From Microbacterium endophyticum (lineage in GTDB: Bacteria; Actinomycetota; Actinomycetes; Actinomycetales; Microbacteriaceae), in contig NZ_CP049255.1 of NCBI RefSeq assembly GCF_011047135.1, positions 1,488,001 to 1,552,000 on the forward strand: a stretch of 64,000 nucleotides of DNA, written 5' to 3'. Below are positions 28,878 to 40,200 of the stretch, piece after piece (positions within the stretch are counted from its first letter, which is position 1; every line of letters begins with the position of its first letter). A program made the translations under genes and the position numbers. The notes under the pieces are model-generated. The model searched no databases. It saw only the letters and a list, made by a program, of their open reading frames with translations, and was not told where the DNA came from.

Positions 28878-31214
28878 CTAAATTCCGGGCTCGCTGATGG
28901 TCGGACCGAACGCGGCGGGAAGCGTTGCCGCCGAAATCGAACGCAGTTCGCTAATCGGCACGGTGAAGACGTCCTGGACTTCAAGTGTCGGTTCGCCCTC
29001 GGCCGGTGAATCGGTGACGCCAATGCGCAGCACTGGGTAGTTGCGACCCGCGCAGAGCCCCCGGAACTTCACGTCTTCTTCACGCGGCACTGTCACGATG
29101 ACGCGACCCGTGGACTCGGAGAAGAGAGCGGATGCCGCATCCACCCCATCGCGTTCGCTGATTTCGCTCAGCCACACACGTGCGCCAACGCCGAACCGTT
29201 TCACGGCGTCGGCGAGTGACTGCGCGAGTCCACCTTCCGAGAGGTCGTGCGCGCTGGAGATGAGGCTCTGGTCTGACGCTGCCCGGAGCAGTTCCGCGAG
29301 GCGCTTCTCGCCGGCGAGATCAACGGTGGGGGGAGGTCCACCGAGGTGGCCGTGGATCGTCGCGGCCCATGCTGACCCGCTGAGTTCCATCGCGGTCACA
29401 CCGAGCAGATAGATGTTCTCGCCGATGTCTTGCCATCCGCTCGGGATGCGGTGGGCAACATCGTCGATGACACCCATGACGCCGACGACAGGAGTTGGGT
29501 GAATCGGAGTGTCACCGGTCTGGTTATAGAACGAGACGTTGCCACCGGTCACTGGAATACCGAGCTCGAGGCATCCGTCGCTCAGTCCTTCGACTGCGCG
29601 GGAGAACTGCCACATGACCTCGGGGTTCTCGGGGCTGCCGAAGTTGAGGCAGTCGGTGACAGCTGCCGGCGTTGCGCCGGTGACGGCGACGTTGCGATAG
29701 GCCTCCGCGAGAGCGAGCTTGGCGCCCTCGTACGGGTCGAGCTGGCAGAACCGGCCGTTGCAGTCGGTTGCGATAGCGAAGCCGAGACCCGAGTTCTCAT
29801 CGACTCGGATCATGCCGGCGTCGTCGGGGAACGAGAGGGCAGTGTTGCCGAGCACGTAGTAGTCGTACTGGTTCGTGATCCAGGACGGGTCGGCGAGGTT
29901 CGGGCTCGCCACGAGCTTCAAGAACTGCTCACGAAGCGTGTCAGCGTCGTTGTGACGCTCGAGGGCCGCGGCGGAGTCGTCACGGAGCGCGTCGATCCAG
30001 GTGGGGTAGGCAACGGGGCGATCGTAGACCGGGCCATCAACTGCGACTGTTGAAGGGTCAACGTTGACGATCTCTTCGCCGTGCCAGAAGATCTGCAGCC
30101 GGCCATCGCCGGTTACTTCACCAAGAACGCTCGTTTCGACATCCCACTTGCCGACGACAGCCAAGAACGCCTCGAGCTTTTCGGGGGCAACGATCGCCAT
30201 CATGCGCTCCTGCGACTCGCTCATCAGAATCTCTTCTGGGGTGAGGGAAGGGTCGCGCAGCAGCACGTTTTCGAGGTCGACGCGCATGCCCGAACCACCA
30301 TTGGCTGCGAGTTCACTCGTCGCGCACGAGATACCGGCGGCTCCGAGATCTTGAATGGCCTCAACCAACTCGTCGCGGTACAGCTCGAGGCAGCACTCGA
30401 TGAGCACCTTCTCGGCAAACGGGTCGCCAACCTGCACTGCCGGGCGCTTGGTGGGTCCGCCATCGGCGAAGGTGTCGGAGGCAAGAATTGAGGCGCCGCC
30501 GATTCCGTCGCCACCGGTACGAGCGCCGAAGAGCACGACCTTGTTTCCGGTGCCGGAGGCATTGGCAAGCTTCAGGTCTTCGTGACGCAGTACGCCGACC
30601 GCGAGAGCGTTCACGAGCGGGTTGCCCTGATATACCGGGTCGAACACGGTCTCGCCGCCGATATTCGGTAGGCCGAGGCAGTTGCCGTAAAACGAGATGC
30701 CCGAAACCACGCCGTGCACAACGCGAGCGGTGTCGGGGTGATCAATGGCTCCGAAGCGCAACTGGTCCATGATCGCGACGGGGCGCGCGCCCATAGAGAT
30801 AATGTCGCGGACGATGCCGCCGACGCCGGTTGCGGCACCCTGGAACGGCTCGATGTAGCTCGGGTGGTTGTGCGACTCCACCTTGAAAGTGACAGCCCAA
30901 CCTTCGCCGATGTCGACGACGCCAGCATTTTGACCCATGCCGACCATGAGCTTCTCGCGCATTTTGTCGGTGACTTTTTGACCGAACTGGCGCAGGTAGT
31001 TCTTGCTCGACTTGTAAGAGCAGTGTTCGCTCCACATCACCGAGTACATGGCGAGCTCACCGCTCGTGGGGCGACGCCCCAGAATCTCGCGGATCTGGGC
31101 GTACTCGTCGGCTTTGAGGCCGAGGGCTGCGTACGGCTGCTCCTTCTCAGGAGTGGCGACGGCGTTGTCGACGGTGTCTGCCGTGGCAGGCGTCGTGGGA
31201 GTGGAAGTAGTCAC
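28878..31214 (-). CDS. purL: phosphoribosylformylglycinamidine synthase subunit PurL
   Basis: A 778-residue FGAM synthetase large (small-type PurL) subunit, the fourth step of purine synthesis, using glutamine-derived ammonia and ATP. The start region [20 protein letters not shown], the segment [39 protein letters not shown] and [13 protein letters not shown] are the family's conserved blocks. It needs PurQ and PurS, which are not in the window. Starts at GTG 31214 behind GGAG. Followed by a coupled 43-residue membrane protein. Confidence 0.97.
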   Translation of the reverse strand: MTTSTPTTPATADTVDNAVATPEKEQPYAALGLKADEYAQIREILGRRPTSGELAMYSVMWSEHCSYKSSKNYLRQFGQKVTDKMREKLMVGMGQNAGVVDIGEGWAVTFKVESHNHPSYIEPFQGAATGVGGIVRDIISMGARPVAIMDQLRFGAIDHPDTARVVHGVVSGISFYGNCLGLPNIGGETVFDPVYQGNPLVNALAVGVLRHEDLKLANASGTGNKVVLFGARTGGDGIGGASILASDTFADGGPTKRPAVQVGDPFAEKVLIECCLELYRDELVEAIQDLGAAGISCATSELAANGGSGMRVDLENVLLRDPSLTPEEILMSESQERMMAIVAPEKLEAFLAVVGKWDVETSVLGEVTGDGRLQIFWHGEEIVNVDPSTVAVDGPVYDRPVAYPTWIDALRDDSAAALERHNDADTLREQFLKLVASPNLADPSWITNQYDYYVLGNTALSFPDDAGMIRVDENSGLGFAIATDCNGRFCQLDPYEGAKLALAEAYRNVAVTGATPAAVTDCLNFGSPENPEVMWQFSRAVEGLSDGCLELGIPVTGGNVSFYNQTGDTPIHPTPVVGVMGVIDDVAHRIPSGWQDIGENIYLLGVTAMELSGSAWAATIHGHLGGPPPTVDLAGEKRLAELLRAASDQSLISSAHDLSEGGLAQSLADAVKRFGVGARVWLSEISERDGVDAASALFSESTGRVIVTVPREEDVKFRGLCAGRNYPVLRIGVTDSPAEGEPTLEVQDVFTVPISELRSISAATLPAAFGPTISEPGI

Positions 31215-31266
31215 GCGGCTGGACTCCAGAAAATCAGGGATGCCGGACCCGCTCAGTCTAGTTCGG

Positions 31267-31959
31267 CTACGCTCGTGCCTGCTCTACTGCCGCGGTGAAG
31301 CGCGCTGCGTCGGTGCCGTCTTCGCGTACTTCGAACACGTTCCCGTTGATCACGAGGGTCGGCACATGGTCGATGACTTCCGTCGTGCCGGGAATCTCAC
31401 GGCCGAGCCAGTAGTCGTTCGATGTTGTTGCCGTCGCGGAAAAATCTGCGATCGCCGTCGAAAGATCGGCAGCAGCACCCGCCTGCGCCGCGTACTGCAC
31501 GAGGTCATCATCGGAAGGGCTACCGGATTCAGAGACCTGATTGGCTTGGATCAACGAATACAGGGGGAGTACGGCATCCGTCTCGCCCGCATCCGCTACG
31601 GCAAATAGCACGGCGCTCGCACGAGTGGAGTAGTCGGTGGTGTCACCGCGCTTTTCGCTGACGTAGGTCATGGGGTGAAGCGTCATGGTGACGTCGCCTG
31701 CTGCAACAAAATCGGCGAGGTCAGAACCGATCGCTTTGTCGAGTTCAGCGCAGTGGGGGCACGAGGGATCTCCCCACATTTCGATCTCAACATCGCCGGA
31801 GCCCACGATGATTCCGTCCATTGCGAGTGCTGACATAGCGGTCGACGCGGGAGCGGATGCCTCGGGGTCGGTGCTGCTCGTGCACGCTGCAAGACTGAGC
31901 GCCGTTGTGAGCGCGAGGACCGCAGCGCCGATTCGTCGCGGAAAGAGTCGGTGTGTCAT
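31267..31959 (-). CDS. DsbA/thioredoxin-like lipoprotein
   Basis: A 230-residue exported protein. The N-terminal signal peptide ends with lipobox SLAAC (Cys26). A thioredoxin-fold DsbA-like domain follows with the active site [13 protein letters not shown] (Cys67-Pro-His-Cys70, the same CPHC as E. coli DsbA) and the cis-Pro loop [10 protein letters not shown] near residue 197. It probably oxidises or isomerises disulfides of extracytoplasmic proteins. Encoded alone, 52 bases upstream of purL on the same strand. Confidence 0.9.
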   Translation of the reverse strand: MTHRLFPRRIGAAVLALTTALSLAACTSSTDPEASAPASTAMSALAMDGIIVGSGDVEIEMWGDPSCPHCAELDKAIGSDLADFVAAGDVTMTLHPMTYVSEKRGDTTDYSTRASAVLFAVADAGETDAVLPLYSLIQANQVSESGSPSDDDLVQYAAQAGAAADLSTAIADFSATATTSNDYWLGREIPGTTEVIDHVPTLVINGNVFEVREDGTDAARFTAAVEQARA

Positions 31960-31971
31960 GCCGACAGCATA

Positions 31972-31986
31972 TGTGGTCAGACCACA
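31972..31986. promoter_or_regulatory. perfect TGTGGTC-A-GACCACA palindrome
   Basis: A 15-base perfect dyad, 12 bases upstream of the DsbA-like start codon and about 110 bases upstream of the SRPBCC gene. The core TGGTCAGACCA fits the TGGTnnGACCA-like site of FadR-subfamily GntR regulators. No GntR gene is in the window, so the regulator is unknown. Confidence 0.45.
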
Positions 31987-32094
31987 GATGCAAAGCGCTG
32001 TTTGCGGGGGGCATTGACGAGTTGTTGGAGCAGCAATACCTTTTCAGTCATGTGGGAGCGAGGAGCCCAGTTCGCCTTTTAAGAGGAGTAACCC

Positions 32095-33072
32095 ATGCCT
32101 GTAACCGACATCACGACTGACCGGGAAAACCTCACAATGACATTGACTGCGGATGTCGAGGCGACGAGCGCGCGCCTGTGGGACGTGTTCACGCAACCGC
32201 GTCAGCTTGAGCGGGTGTGGGGCCCGCCCGGATGGCCAGCGACGTTCGTTTCGTTCGACTTCGCTGTGGGAGGGCGAGCCAGGTACCACATGACGGGGCC
32301 CAATGGAGAGATCGCGCGCGGTGGGTGGGAGTTCATTAGCATCGACGAAGCGCGTGGGTTTGAAGTCCTCGATGAATTCGTCGGAGACGACGGGGAGGCT
32401 CTCGCCGATACTCCGTCGATGAGACTGACGTTCGATTTCGAAGACACCGACGCCGGCGCGCGATTCACGACGACGTCGTACTTCCCTTCGGTGGAAGCTC
32501 TCGAGCAGATTTTGGCGATGGGTGCGGCCGAGGGAATGACATTGGCCATGGGCCAGCTCGACACGGTTGTGAAGAGCTTGCGGGAGTTCGGTCAGGGTAA
32601 GGGCACTGAGACCGAGCTGCTCAACGACAATCAGGTTCGTATCACTCGCTTGATTGACGGACCCCGTGAGCTCGTGTGGCGCGCACACACCGAGCCCGAC
32701 CTGATGCAGAAGTGGCTGCTCGGCCCCGAAGGATGGGCAATGACAGTGTGCGAGATCGACCCACGCACGGGCGGGAAGTATCGCTACGCCTGGGAGCCTC
32801 TCGCCGTGGGCGAGGGCGAGGCTTTCGGATTCGACGGTGAGATTCTCTTGAGTGAACCAGTCCGTCGGATGGTTACGACGGAGCACATGACGGGCACCGA
32901 CTACCCGTCGACCACCAACGACATGCTGCTCATCGAAGAAGACGGCGCGACTCTCATCACGCTGTTGATTTCTTACTCCAGCAAGGAAGCCCGAGATGCT
33001 GTGCTCGCGACCGGAATGACTTCCGGGATGGAAGACAGCTACGCGCGGCTCGAACGAATCACGGCCGCTTAG
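32095..33072 (+). CDS. tandem SRPBCC (AHSA1-like) domain protein
   Basis: A 325-residue cytoplasmic protein with two START/AHSA1-type ligand-binding domains in tandem. Domain 1 (residues ~12-160) starts MTLTADVEATSARLWDVFTQ and has WGPPGWPATFVSFDFAVGGR; domain 2 (~180-320) starts ITRLIDGPRELVWRAHTEPD and has WLLGPEGWAMTVCEIDPRTG. The two halves are related, suggesting internal duplication. Such proteins bind hydrophobic ligands and are often paired with ArsR regulators, but none is adjacent. AAGAGGAG precedes the ATG. Ends 4 bases into the convergent desaturase gene. Confidence 0.9.
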   Translation: MPVTDITTDRENLTMTLTADVEATSARLWDVFTQPRQLERVWGPPGWPATFVSFDFAVGGRARYHMTGPNGEIARGGWEFISIDEARGFEVLDEFVGDDGEALADTPSMRLTFDFEDTDAGARFTTTSYFPSVEALEQILAMGAAEGMTLAMGQLDTVVKSLREFGQGKGTETELLNDNQVRITRLIDGPRELVWRAHTEPDLMQKWLLGPEGWAMTVCEIDPRTGGKYRYAWEPLAVGEGEAFGFDGEILLSEPVRRMVTTEHMTGTDYPSTTNDMLLIEEDGATLITLLISYSSKEARDAVLATGMTSGMEDSYARLERITAA

Positions 33073-34208
33073 ACGCGGCGGAACTCTGACGACACGGGGC
33101 AATCGAATGGGTCGCCAGCGGCGAGGCCCACGCGGTTGAGGTACGCGATGACGATCCCATAAGAACGCAAAAGCGTTGTCTCGGTGTAAGGAACGTTGAG
33201 GGTTTCGCAGTAGTCGCGCACAATCAAGCGCGCCTTCGCGAGGTGCGGACGGGGCATGTTCGGGAACAGGTGGTGCTCAACCTGGTAGTTGAGTCCGCCC
33301 ATGAGCCATGTCGTGTACCAGCCGCCGCTGATGTTGCGCGAGGTGCGAACCTGCTTGGTGAAGAAATCGAGCTTCGCATCGCGGTCGACGATCGGCATGC
33401 CCTTGTGGTTCGGTGCGAAGGCGGCACCCATGTAGACACCGAAAACAGCGAGCTGCACGCCGAGGAATGCGAATGCCATGCCGAGGGGCAGTGCCCAGAA
33501 CAGCAGCGAGAGGTAGAGGGCAAAGCGACCGGCGATGAGGCTGAGTTCGATCCAGCGGCCCTTGACGTCTTTTGTCGTCGTGAGGTGCTTAAGGCCGAGG
33601 TAGTGCAGGTTCAAACCCTCGAGTGTGAGCAGCGGAAAGAAGAACCAGCCCTGGCGCCGCGTGAGAAAGACGTGGAGGCCACGGGCCTTCGCCGCATCTT
33701 CTTCAAGGAAAGAAACTGTGTCGACTTCGATGTCGGGATCACGAGAGACGCGGTTCGGGTTGGCGTGGTGGCGAGTGTGCTTGCTTGACCACCAGGAGTA
33801 GCTCATGCCGACAACACCGCTGATCAATCCGCGAGCGAGGCGGTCGTTGCGCGGGCCCGACGCGAGAATCTGGCGGTGCGCGGCCTCGTGAGAGAGGAAT
33901 GCAATCTGCGTGAGGATAATGCCGAGGGCACCCGCGATGAGCAGCTGGAACCAGCTATCTCCGAGCAGGATGAAGCCCGCTACGCACCCAGCAAGACAGA
34001 GGGCCAGGATGCCGCCGACGAGAGCGTAGAAGCCGCGTGCTCGATCGAGCAGCCCGGTCTCGCGCGTGACCTTCGAGATCTCGGTGTACGCACGTGTCAG
34101 ATGCGGGAAGGTGTCGGTTCCCGCGTAGGTCTGGCGTACAGGCCCGAGCTGAGCGGTGGGAGCGGCAATAGCGATGGCGAACCTACTTCGATCGGCGTGC
34201 GGAGCCAA
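33069..34208 (-). CDS. membrane fatty acid desaturase
   Basis: A 379-residue di-iron desaturase of the acyl-lipid/acyl-CoA type. The three histidine boxes are present in the usual spacing: HEAAH, HTRHH (in SSKHTRHHANPNR) and QVEHH (in LNYQVEHHLFPNMPRPHL). About four membrane helices. Likely introduces a double bond into membrane lipids to keep fluidity at low temperature. The only start codon before the conserved region is TTG 34208, with no clear ribosome binding site, so the exact N-terminus is uncertain. Confidence 0.9.
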   Translation of the reverse strand: MAPHADRSRFAIAIAAPTAQLGPVRQTYAGTDTFPHLTRAYTEISKVTRETGLLDRARGFYALVGGILALCLAGCVAGFILLGDSWFQLLIAGALGIILTQIAFLSHEAAHRQILASGPRNDRLARGLISGVVGMSYSWWSSKHTRHHANPNRVSRDPDIEVDTVSFLEEDAAKARGLHVFLTRRQGWFFFPLLTLEGLNLHYLGLKHLTTTKDVKGRWIELSLIAGRFALYLSLLFWALPLGMAFAFLGVQLAVFGVYMGAAFAPNHKGMPIVDRDAKLDFFTKQVRTSRNISGGWYTTWLMGGLNYQVEHHLFPNMPRPHLAKARLIVRDYCETLNVPYTETTLLRSYGIVIAYLNRVGLAAGDPFDCPVSSEFRRV

Positions 34209-34486
34209 AGGCAGGTGCCGATCGCTAGGGCCAGCGTACGTCGAGGCTTATGCAGAAGGCGGAATGTGGCGCATTGCTAGGAAGATGCCCAGGTTGCCGT
34301 CATCAGCCGGACCCGCAGGTAGTGCGTGCTAACGTTGAGGTGGTGCTTTTCTAGCGCCTGCGTCGTCGATACGCTTCCCGGCCCTCTGGCTGTGGCACTT
34401 CTCGAGCGGCGAACCGATGCGCGAATCCGCGCCGTCGCCCATTTGCGGTCAGTTTCGATCGTGTTTACCCGAAAGATACATTTTCT
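34209..34486 (+). other. 278-base gap, divergent region with long leader of helicase gene
   Basis: This is the longest gene-free stretch in the window. It separates the divergent desaturase and helicase genes. I find no tRNA, no convincing -35/-10 pair and no strong terminator; the helicase ATG lacks a good ribosome binding site (only GAAAG nearby). Cold-inducible helicases often have long structured leaders, and the desaturase neighbour would fit cold control, but this is inference. Confidence 0.3.
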
Positions 34487-35833
34487 ATGCCTACTTTTCT
34501 TGACCTCGGCGTGCCCGCGCCCCTGGCCCGTGTACTTGCCGACTCCGGTAAGACGGAAGCCTTTCCGATTCAGGAAGGCACTCTTCCTGACTCTCTCGCT
34601 GGCCGTGACGTACTCGGTCGTGGCCGCACCGGCAGCGGAAAAACCATTGCGTTCGCTCTTCCGATGGTTGCGCGGTTGAGTGCAGCTAACGCCGCACGCC
34701 GCACTCCTGGTCGCCCCCGCGGCCTCGTTCTTGCACCGACTCGTGAGCTGGCTACCCAGATCGCTGCCGTGCTCGCGCCTCTTGGCGCCGCGACCGGCCT
34801 GAACGTCACCACAATCTTCGGTGGCGTCAGTCAGCGCCCCCAGGAGCAGGCACTTCGTGCCGGTGTCGACATCGTCGTAGCGTGCCCTGGTCGCCTTGAA
34901 GACCTTATGAAGCAGGGCGTCATCAACCTCGACCGCGTCGAGATCGCCGTGCTCGATGAGGCCGACCACATGGCCGACCTCGGGTTCCTTCCGGGAGTCA
35001 CCCGTATTCTCAACGCAACGCCGCAGGGCGGTCAGCGCTTGCTGTTCAGCGCGACCCTCGACCGTGGTGTCGATGGCCTCGTGCGTCGGTTCCTCCGCGA
35101 CGAGGTTCGTCACGAAGTTGACGAGTCGAGCGTTCCCGCCGCAGCTATGACCCACCGCGTGTTGATGGTCAGCGACGCCGAGAAGTCCGACCTCGTCCGT
35201 GCTCTTGCCTCTGGCATGGGTCGCCGCATCCTCTTCACCCGCACCAAGCACCAGGCGAAGAAGCTCGCCAAGGTGCTGACGGCAGCCGGCATCCCGGCCG
35301 TCGATCTGCACGGAAACCTCTCGCAGTCAGCGCGTGAGCGTAACCTCGCGTCGTTCGGTGCTCCGGTTGAAAAGGGTGGTGTTCGGGTGCTCGTGGCAAC
35401 CGACGTTGCTGCTCGTGGTGTTCACGTCGACAACGTCGAACTCGTTGTTCACGTCGACCCGCCCATGGAGCACAAGGCATACTTGCACCGCTCGGGCCGT
35501 ACCGCTCGCGCCGGTGCTGAGGGAACTGTCGTCACCGTTACGCTCGAATCACAGCGTCGCGACGTCACCGACCTGCTGCGCAAGGCTGGAATCTCGGTTC
35601 CGTTCGAGCGCGTCACAGCTGATGGCGCCCCGGTCGTTGAACTCGTCGGCCCGCACGCTCCCTATGTGAAGCCTGCTCCCGTCACGGTCAACCACACACC
35701 GTCGAAGAAGCCCGGCGCATCGGGTGCTCGTCGTGGCTCGGGTCGCCCCGCAGCTGCTGGCGACCGCTCGGGTGACCGCAGTGGCGCACCGCGCCGCCGC
35801 CGTGCGCCGCGTTCAAGCGCGGCTCGCGACTAG
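34487..35833 (+). CDS. DEAD-box ATP-dependent RNA helicase
   Basis: A 448-residue RhlE/DeaD-like helicase. Motifs in order: Q motif EAFPIQ, I GRGRTGSGKT, Ia PTRELATQ, Ib around ACPGRLED, II VLDEADHM, III FSATLDRG, then RecA domain 2 with VLVATDVAARGVHVDNVELV split over motif V and VI HRSGRTARAG. The C-terminal ~80 residues are basic and low-complexity (GDRSGDRSGAPRRRRAPR), an RNA-binding tail common in actinobacterial helicases. Unwinds mRNA or rRNA structures, typically during cold shock or ribosome assembly. Confidence 0.93.
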   Translation: MPTFLDLGVPAPLARVLADSGKTEAFPIQEGTLPDSLAGRDVLGRGRTGSGKTIAFALPMVARLSAANAARRTPGRPRGLVLAPTRELATQIAAVLAPLGAATGLNVTTIFGGVSQRPQEQALRAGVDIVVACPGRLEDLMKQGVINLDRVEIAVLDEADHMADLGFLPGVTRILNATPQGGQRLLFSATLDRGVDGLVRRFLRDEVRHEVDESSVPAAAMTHRVLMVSDAEKSDLVRALASGMGRRILFTRTKHQAKKLAKVLTAAGIPAVDLHGNLSQSARERNLASFGAPVEKGGVRVLVATDVAARGVHVDNVELVVHVDPPMEHKAYLHRSGRTARAGAEGTVVTVTLESQRRDVTDLLRKAGISVPFERVTADGAPVVELVGPHAPYVKPAPVTVNHTPSKKPGASGARRGSGRPAAAGDRSGDRSGAPRRRRAPRSSAARD

Positions 35834-37482
35834 ACCACGTTGACGGCGGGTTCGCGCACCTGGGCTCCTGCAGCCCACGTGCGGAACCCGCCGTCAAGGT
35901 TTACGGCGTCAATTCCGTGCTGCGTGAGAATTCGAGCTGCGGTGTGACCGCGTTGTCCGACCTGGCAGTGAACGATGACGGGTCCCGCGGGGAGCTCATC
36001 GAGTCGTTCGCGTAGTTCGTCGACAGGAATATTGACGGCGGCCGGGATACTGCCTGCGGCATACTCGCCCGCAGAGCGCACGTCGATAAGCGTTGCCCCG
36101 CTCGTTCGCGCGGCCTCGAGTTCGTGCCACTGTAACGAGCGGGTCGCGCCGGTGCGCAGATTGTCAGCGACGTATCCGAGCTGGTTGATGGGATCTTTTG
36201 CCGAGCCGAACTGTGGTGCATAGGCGAGCTCGAGTTTCGCAAGAGCGGATGCCGTTATTCCCGCTGTCATTGCCACAGCGATGATATCGATGCGCTTGTC
36301 GACGCCGGAACCACCCACGATCTGTGCTCCCAGAATCCGGTCCGACTCCGGGTCGACAAGAAGCTTCATCGACATTCCCTCAGCGCCGGGGTAGTACCCG
36401 GCGTGAGAAGCCGGGTGCGTGTGGATGACGCGCAGGGGCGCGCCTGCTGCCCGCAGTTCGGTTTCACTTGCGCCGACCTTGGCCGCGACCATGTCGAAAA
36501 CTCCGACGATCGCCGTGCCGAGAGACGGCGCGTTGGTCTCTGCAACACCGGCGATGACGTCGGCAGTAGTTCGCCCGTGGCGATTCGCAAGCCCCGCCAT
36601 CGTGACGAGTGTCGGCTCACCGGTGCGGGCATCTTGTTTTTCGACACCGTCGCCGACCGCGAAAATGTTCGCGTCGCTCGTGCGGTTTTCTGCGTCGACA
36701 GCGATACCGCCGGTAGGGCCGAGTCGCAGCCCTGCTGTCAATGCCAGCGTTGTTTGGGGTCGAACTCCGCTCGCATCGATGATGAGGTCGGGTTGCTGGG
36801 ACGTGCCGTCGCTGAGGTGAACGATCCCACCGTCGACGCGGTCGATGACTGTGGAAGTGTGCACATCGACCCCGTGCGCGCGCAGGTGCGATTCGAGCGG
36901 AACAGTCATCTCGGGGTCGAGCGGAGTCAGAATATGGGGTCCGCGCTGAACCAGTGAGGTGTGAAGCCCGCGAGAAACCAGGTTCTCGGCGGCTTCGAGG
37001 CCGATGAAACCGCCGCCGATGACGAGAGCGGAGCGGATGCCGTTGTCGCGTTCGAGGAGCGCGGTGATGGCATCGACGTCGCTTACGGTGCGAAGAGTGT
37101 GCGTGGGAATGTCACCAAAAGTGACCTCGCCCCGGGCTGCTGCGCCGACGGCCAGGATGAGGGTGTCGTAGTGCTCCGTCGAGGTTGTCGACGTTGCAAG
37201 CTCGACGACTGTGACGAGCTTCAGGTCGGGATCGATCGAGACGACCTCGTGCCCGGTTCGCACGTCAAGACGGAATCGTCGGTGCAACGAATCGGGGGTC
37301 TGAAGGAGAAGCTGCGATCGGTCGGTGATGATCCCGCCGACGTAGTACGGGAGGCCGCAATTGGCGTAGGACACGTGCGGTCCACGCTCATACACGGTGA
37401 TCTCGGCAGACTCGTCGAGTCGCCGCAGCCTCGTGGCTGCTGACATCCCGCCTGCCACTCCGCCGATGATGATGGTCCGCAT
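35830..37482 (-). CDS. CoA-disulfide reductase fused to rhodanese domain
   Basis: A 550-residue flavoenzyme. The N-terminal FAD motif IIIGGVAGGMSAATRLRRL and the single-Cys active site SYANCGLPYY (Cys42) match CoA disulfide/persulfide reductases of the pyridine-nucleotide disulfide oxidoreductase family; NAD(P)H binding is at ALVIGGGFIGLEAAENL. Residues ~455-545 are a rhodanese domain with active-site VHCQVGQRG (Cys near 506). Such CoADR-RHD fusions reduce CoA- or glutathione-type persulfides and polysulfide. Divergent from the Cys-rich small protein, sharing tandem palindromes that look like CsoR/CstR sites. Overlaps the helicase gene end by 4 bases. Confidence 0.92.
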   Translation of the reverse strand: MRTIIIGGVAGGMSAATRLRRLDESAEITVYERGPHVSYANCGLPYYVGGIITDRSQLLLQTPDSLHRRFRLDVRTGHEVVSIDPDLKLVTVVELATSTTSTEHYDTLILAVGAAARGEVTFGDIPTHTLRTVSDVDAITALLERDNGIRSALVIGGGFIGLEAAENLVSRGLHTSLVQRGPHILTPLDPEMTVPLESHLRAHGVDVHTSTVIDRVDGGIVHLSDGTSQQPDLIIDASGVRPQTTLALTAGLRLGPTGGIAVDAENRTSDANIFAVGDGVEKQDARTGEPTLVTMAGLANRHGRTTADVIAGVAETNAPSLGTAIVGVFDMVAAKVGASETELRAAGAPLRVIHTHPASHAGYYPGAEGMSMKLLVDPESDRILGAQIVGGSGVDKRIDIIAVAMTAGITASALAKLELAYAPQFGSAKDPINQLGYVADNLRTGATRSLQWHELEAARTSGATLIDVRSAGEYAAGSIPAAVNIPVDELRERLDELPAGPVIVHCQVGQRGHTAARILTQHGIDAVNLDGGFRTWAAGAQVREPAVNVV

Positions 37483-37505
37483 TTGTGATCTCCCCGCTCA
37501 TTGTC

Positions 37506-37542
37506 ATACCGTATGGGGTATAGCGTATACCCAGTGGGGTAT
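37506..37542. promoter_or_regulatory. tandem CsoR/CstR-like operators
   Basis: Two 16-base dyads: 37506-37521 (ATACC, six-base centre, GGTAT) and 37527-37542 (ATACCC-AGTG-GGGTAT, perfect). Their starts are 21 bases apart, two helical turns, so repressors would sit on the same face. ATACCC/GGGTAT half-sites are typical of the CsoR family, including the persulfide sensor CstR. They lie between two divergent sulfur-related genes. Confidence 0.7.
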
Positions 37543-37570
37543 CCCGAAAACCTCGAAAGGTGTGTACATC

Positions 37571-37744
37571 GTGTGCTACGCAGTCAACTGCAAGACCTGT
37601 GGAAAAACGACCTGGGCCGGATGCGGTCAGCACGTAGATAGCGTCAAGCGCTCAGTGCCGTCGAGCCAATGGTGCGGCGGCCATCCAAAGGCCGAATCAA
37701 CCGGCGGGTTCTGGAGCAAGATGTTCGGTCGCACGAACGCCTAG
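37571..37744 (+). CDS. 57-residue Cys-rich zinc-ribbon-like protein
   Basis: Starts at GTG 37571 with GAAAGG ten bases upstream; a GTG at 37562 would leave no room for a ribosome binding site. The N-terminus MCYAVNCKTCGKTTWAGCGQ has five Cys, with the CxxC pair NCKTC, a CGQH that may complete a metal site, and a sixth Cys-His pair in QWCGGHPK. I recall similar small proteins in many bacteria, without a defined function. The Cys pattern could bind Zn2+ or react with persulfides. Divergent from the CoADR-rhodanese gene, convergent (2-base gap) with sufU. Confidence 0.78.
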   Translation: MCYAVNCKTCGKTTWAGCGQHVDSVKRSVPSSQWCGGHPKAESTGGFWSKMFGRTNA

Positions 37745-37746
37745 CT

Positions 37747-39476
<1,730 letters not shown>

Positions 39477-39525
39477 CTACGCCGCGTCGCGGGGTTCTTG
39501 GGCGGCGGGCCACTACGATCGCAGC

Positions 39526-40200
39526 ATGTTCCTCCCCGACCGCCGCATCGCTCTGACCTACCGGGTGCTCACCGTCATCGTGATCGCGATCGGCCTCGGT
39601 CGAATCACGGGTGTTTTCGCCGGTGACGTGTCGGGCACCGAGTTTTTGTTCTACACAGTGCAGTCCAACATCCTGTGCCTGGTGTGGGCAGTTGCGCTCG
39701 GCATCCGCACAGCGCTCGACCTGCGATCCGACGGTGTGCGCGGCGGGTCAACGCCGTCGGCGCGGGGAGGCGGGGCCGTCGTGATGGCGATCACCATCAC
39801 GATGCTCATCTACCTGATCGTGCTCGTGCCGATCAGCTTCACGCAGAGCAGCGGCTACACGCCGTTCACTCTCACCGACAATCTCATTCACATCATCGCG
39901 CCGTGCCTGATCATCGGTGACTGGTTGTTGTTCACGCCGAAGGGTCGATTGCGTTGGTATGACCCGCCCCTGTGGGCACTCATCCCGTTCGCGTATCTCG
40001 CCTTCGCCTACGCGTGGAGCGCGGCCGGTGGCGACTTTGGGTACGACCGCGCATACCCGTACCCATTCATGAACGTCGAAGAGCTTGGCATCGGCGGGGT
40101 CGCCGTATGGCTCGTGGGCCTCACCATCGCCCTCGAAGCTGTCGGCTTTCTCTACGTTGCTATCGACCGAGTACTGGGCGCGACCGCGCGGCGGTCCTAG
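39526..40200 (+). CDS. Pr6Pr family membrane protein
   Basis: A 224-residue integral membrane protein with six or seven helices. Features seen in the Pr6Pr group: an early FLFYTVQSNILCLVWA helix, TLTDNLIHIIAPCLIIGDWL (the conserved DN..H..P pattern) and GRLRWYDPPLWALIPFAYL. The ATG at 39526 is taken because it directly precedes the first helix; the frame is open further upstream only over the sufS start. Function unknown. Confidence 0.85.
   Translation: MFLPDRRIALTYRVLTVIVIAIGLGRITGVFAGDVSGTEFLFYTVQSNILCLVWAVALGIRTALDLRSDGVRGGSTPSARGGGAVVMAITITMLIYLIVLVPISFTQSSGYTPFTLTDNLIHIIAPCLIIGDWLLFTPKGRLRWYDPPLWALIPFAYLAFAYAWSAAGGDFGYDRAYPYPFMNVEELGIGGVAVWLVGLTIALEAVGFLYVAIDRVLGATARRS

Noticed and set aside
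32044..33102. 352-codon open frame on the minus strand opposite the SRPBCC gene
   Set aside because: His/Arg-rich composition without domain; mirror of the third-position GC bias of the plus-strand gene.
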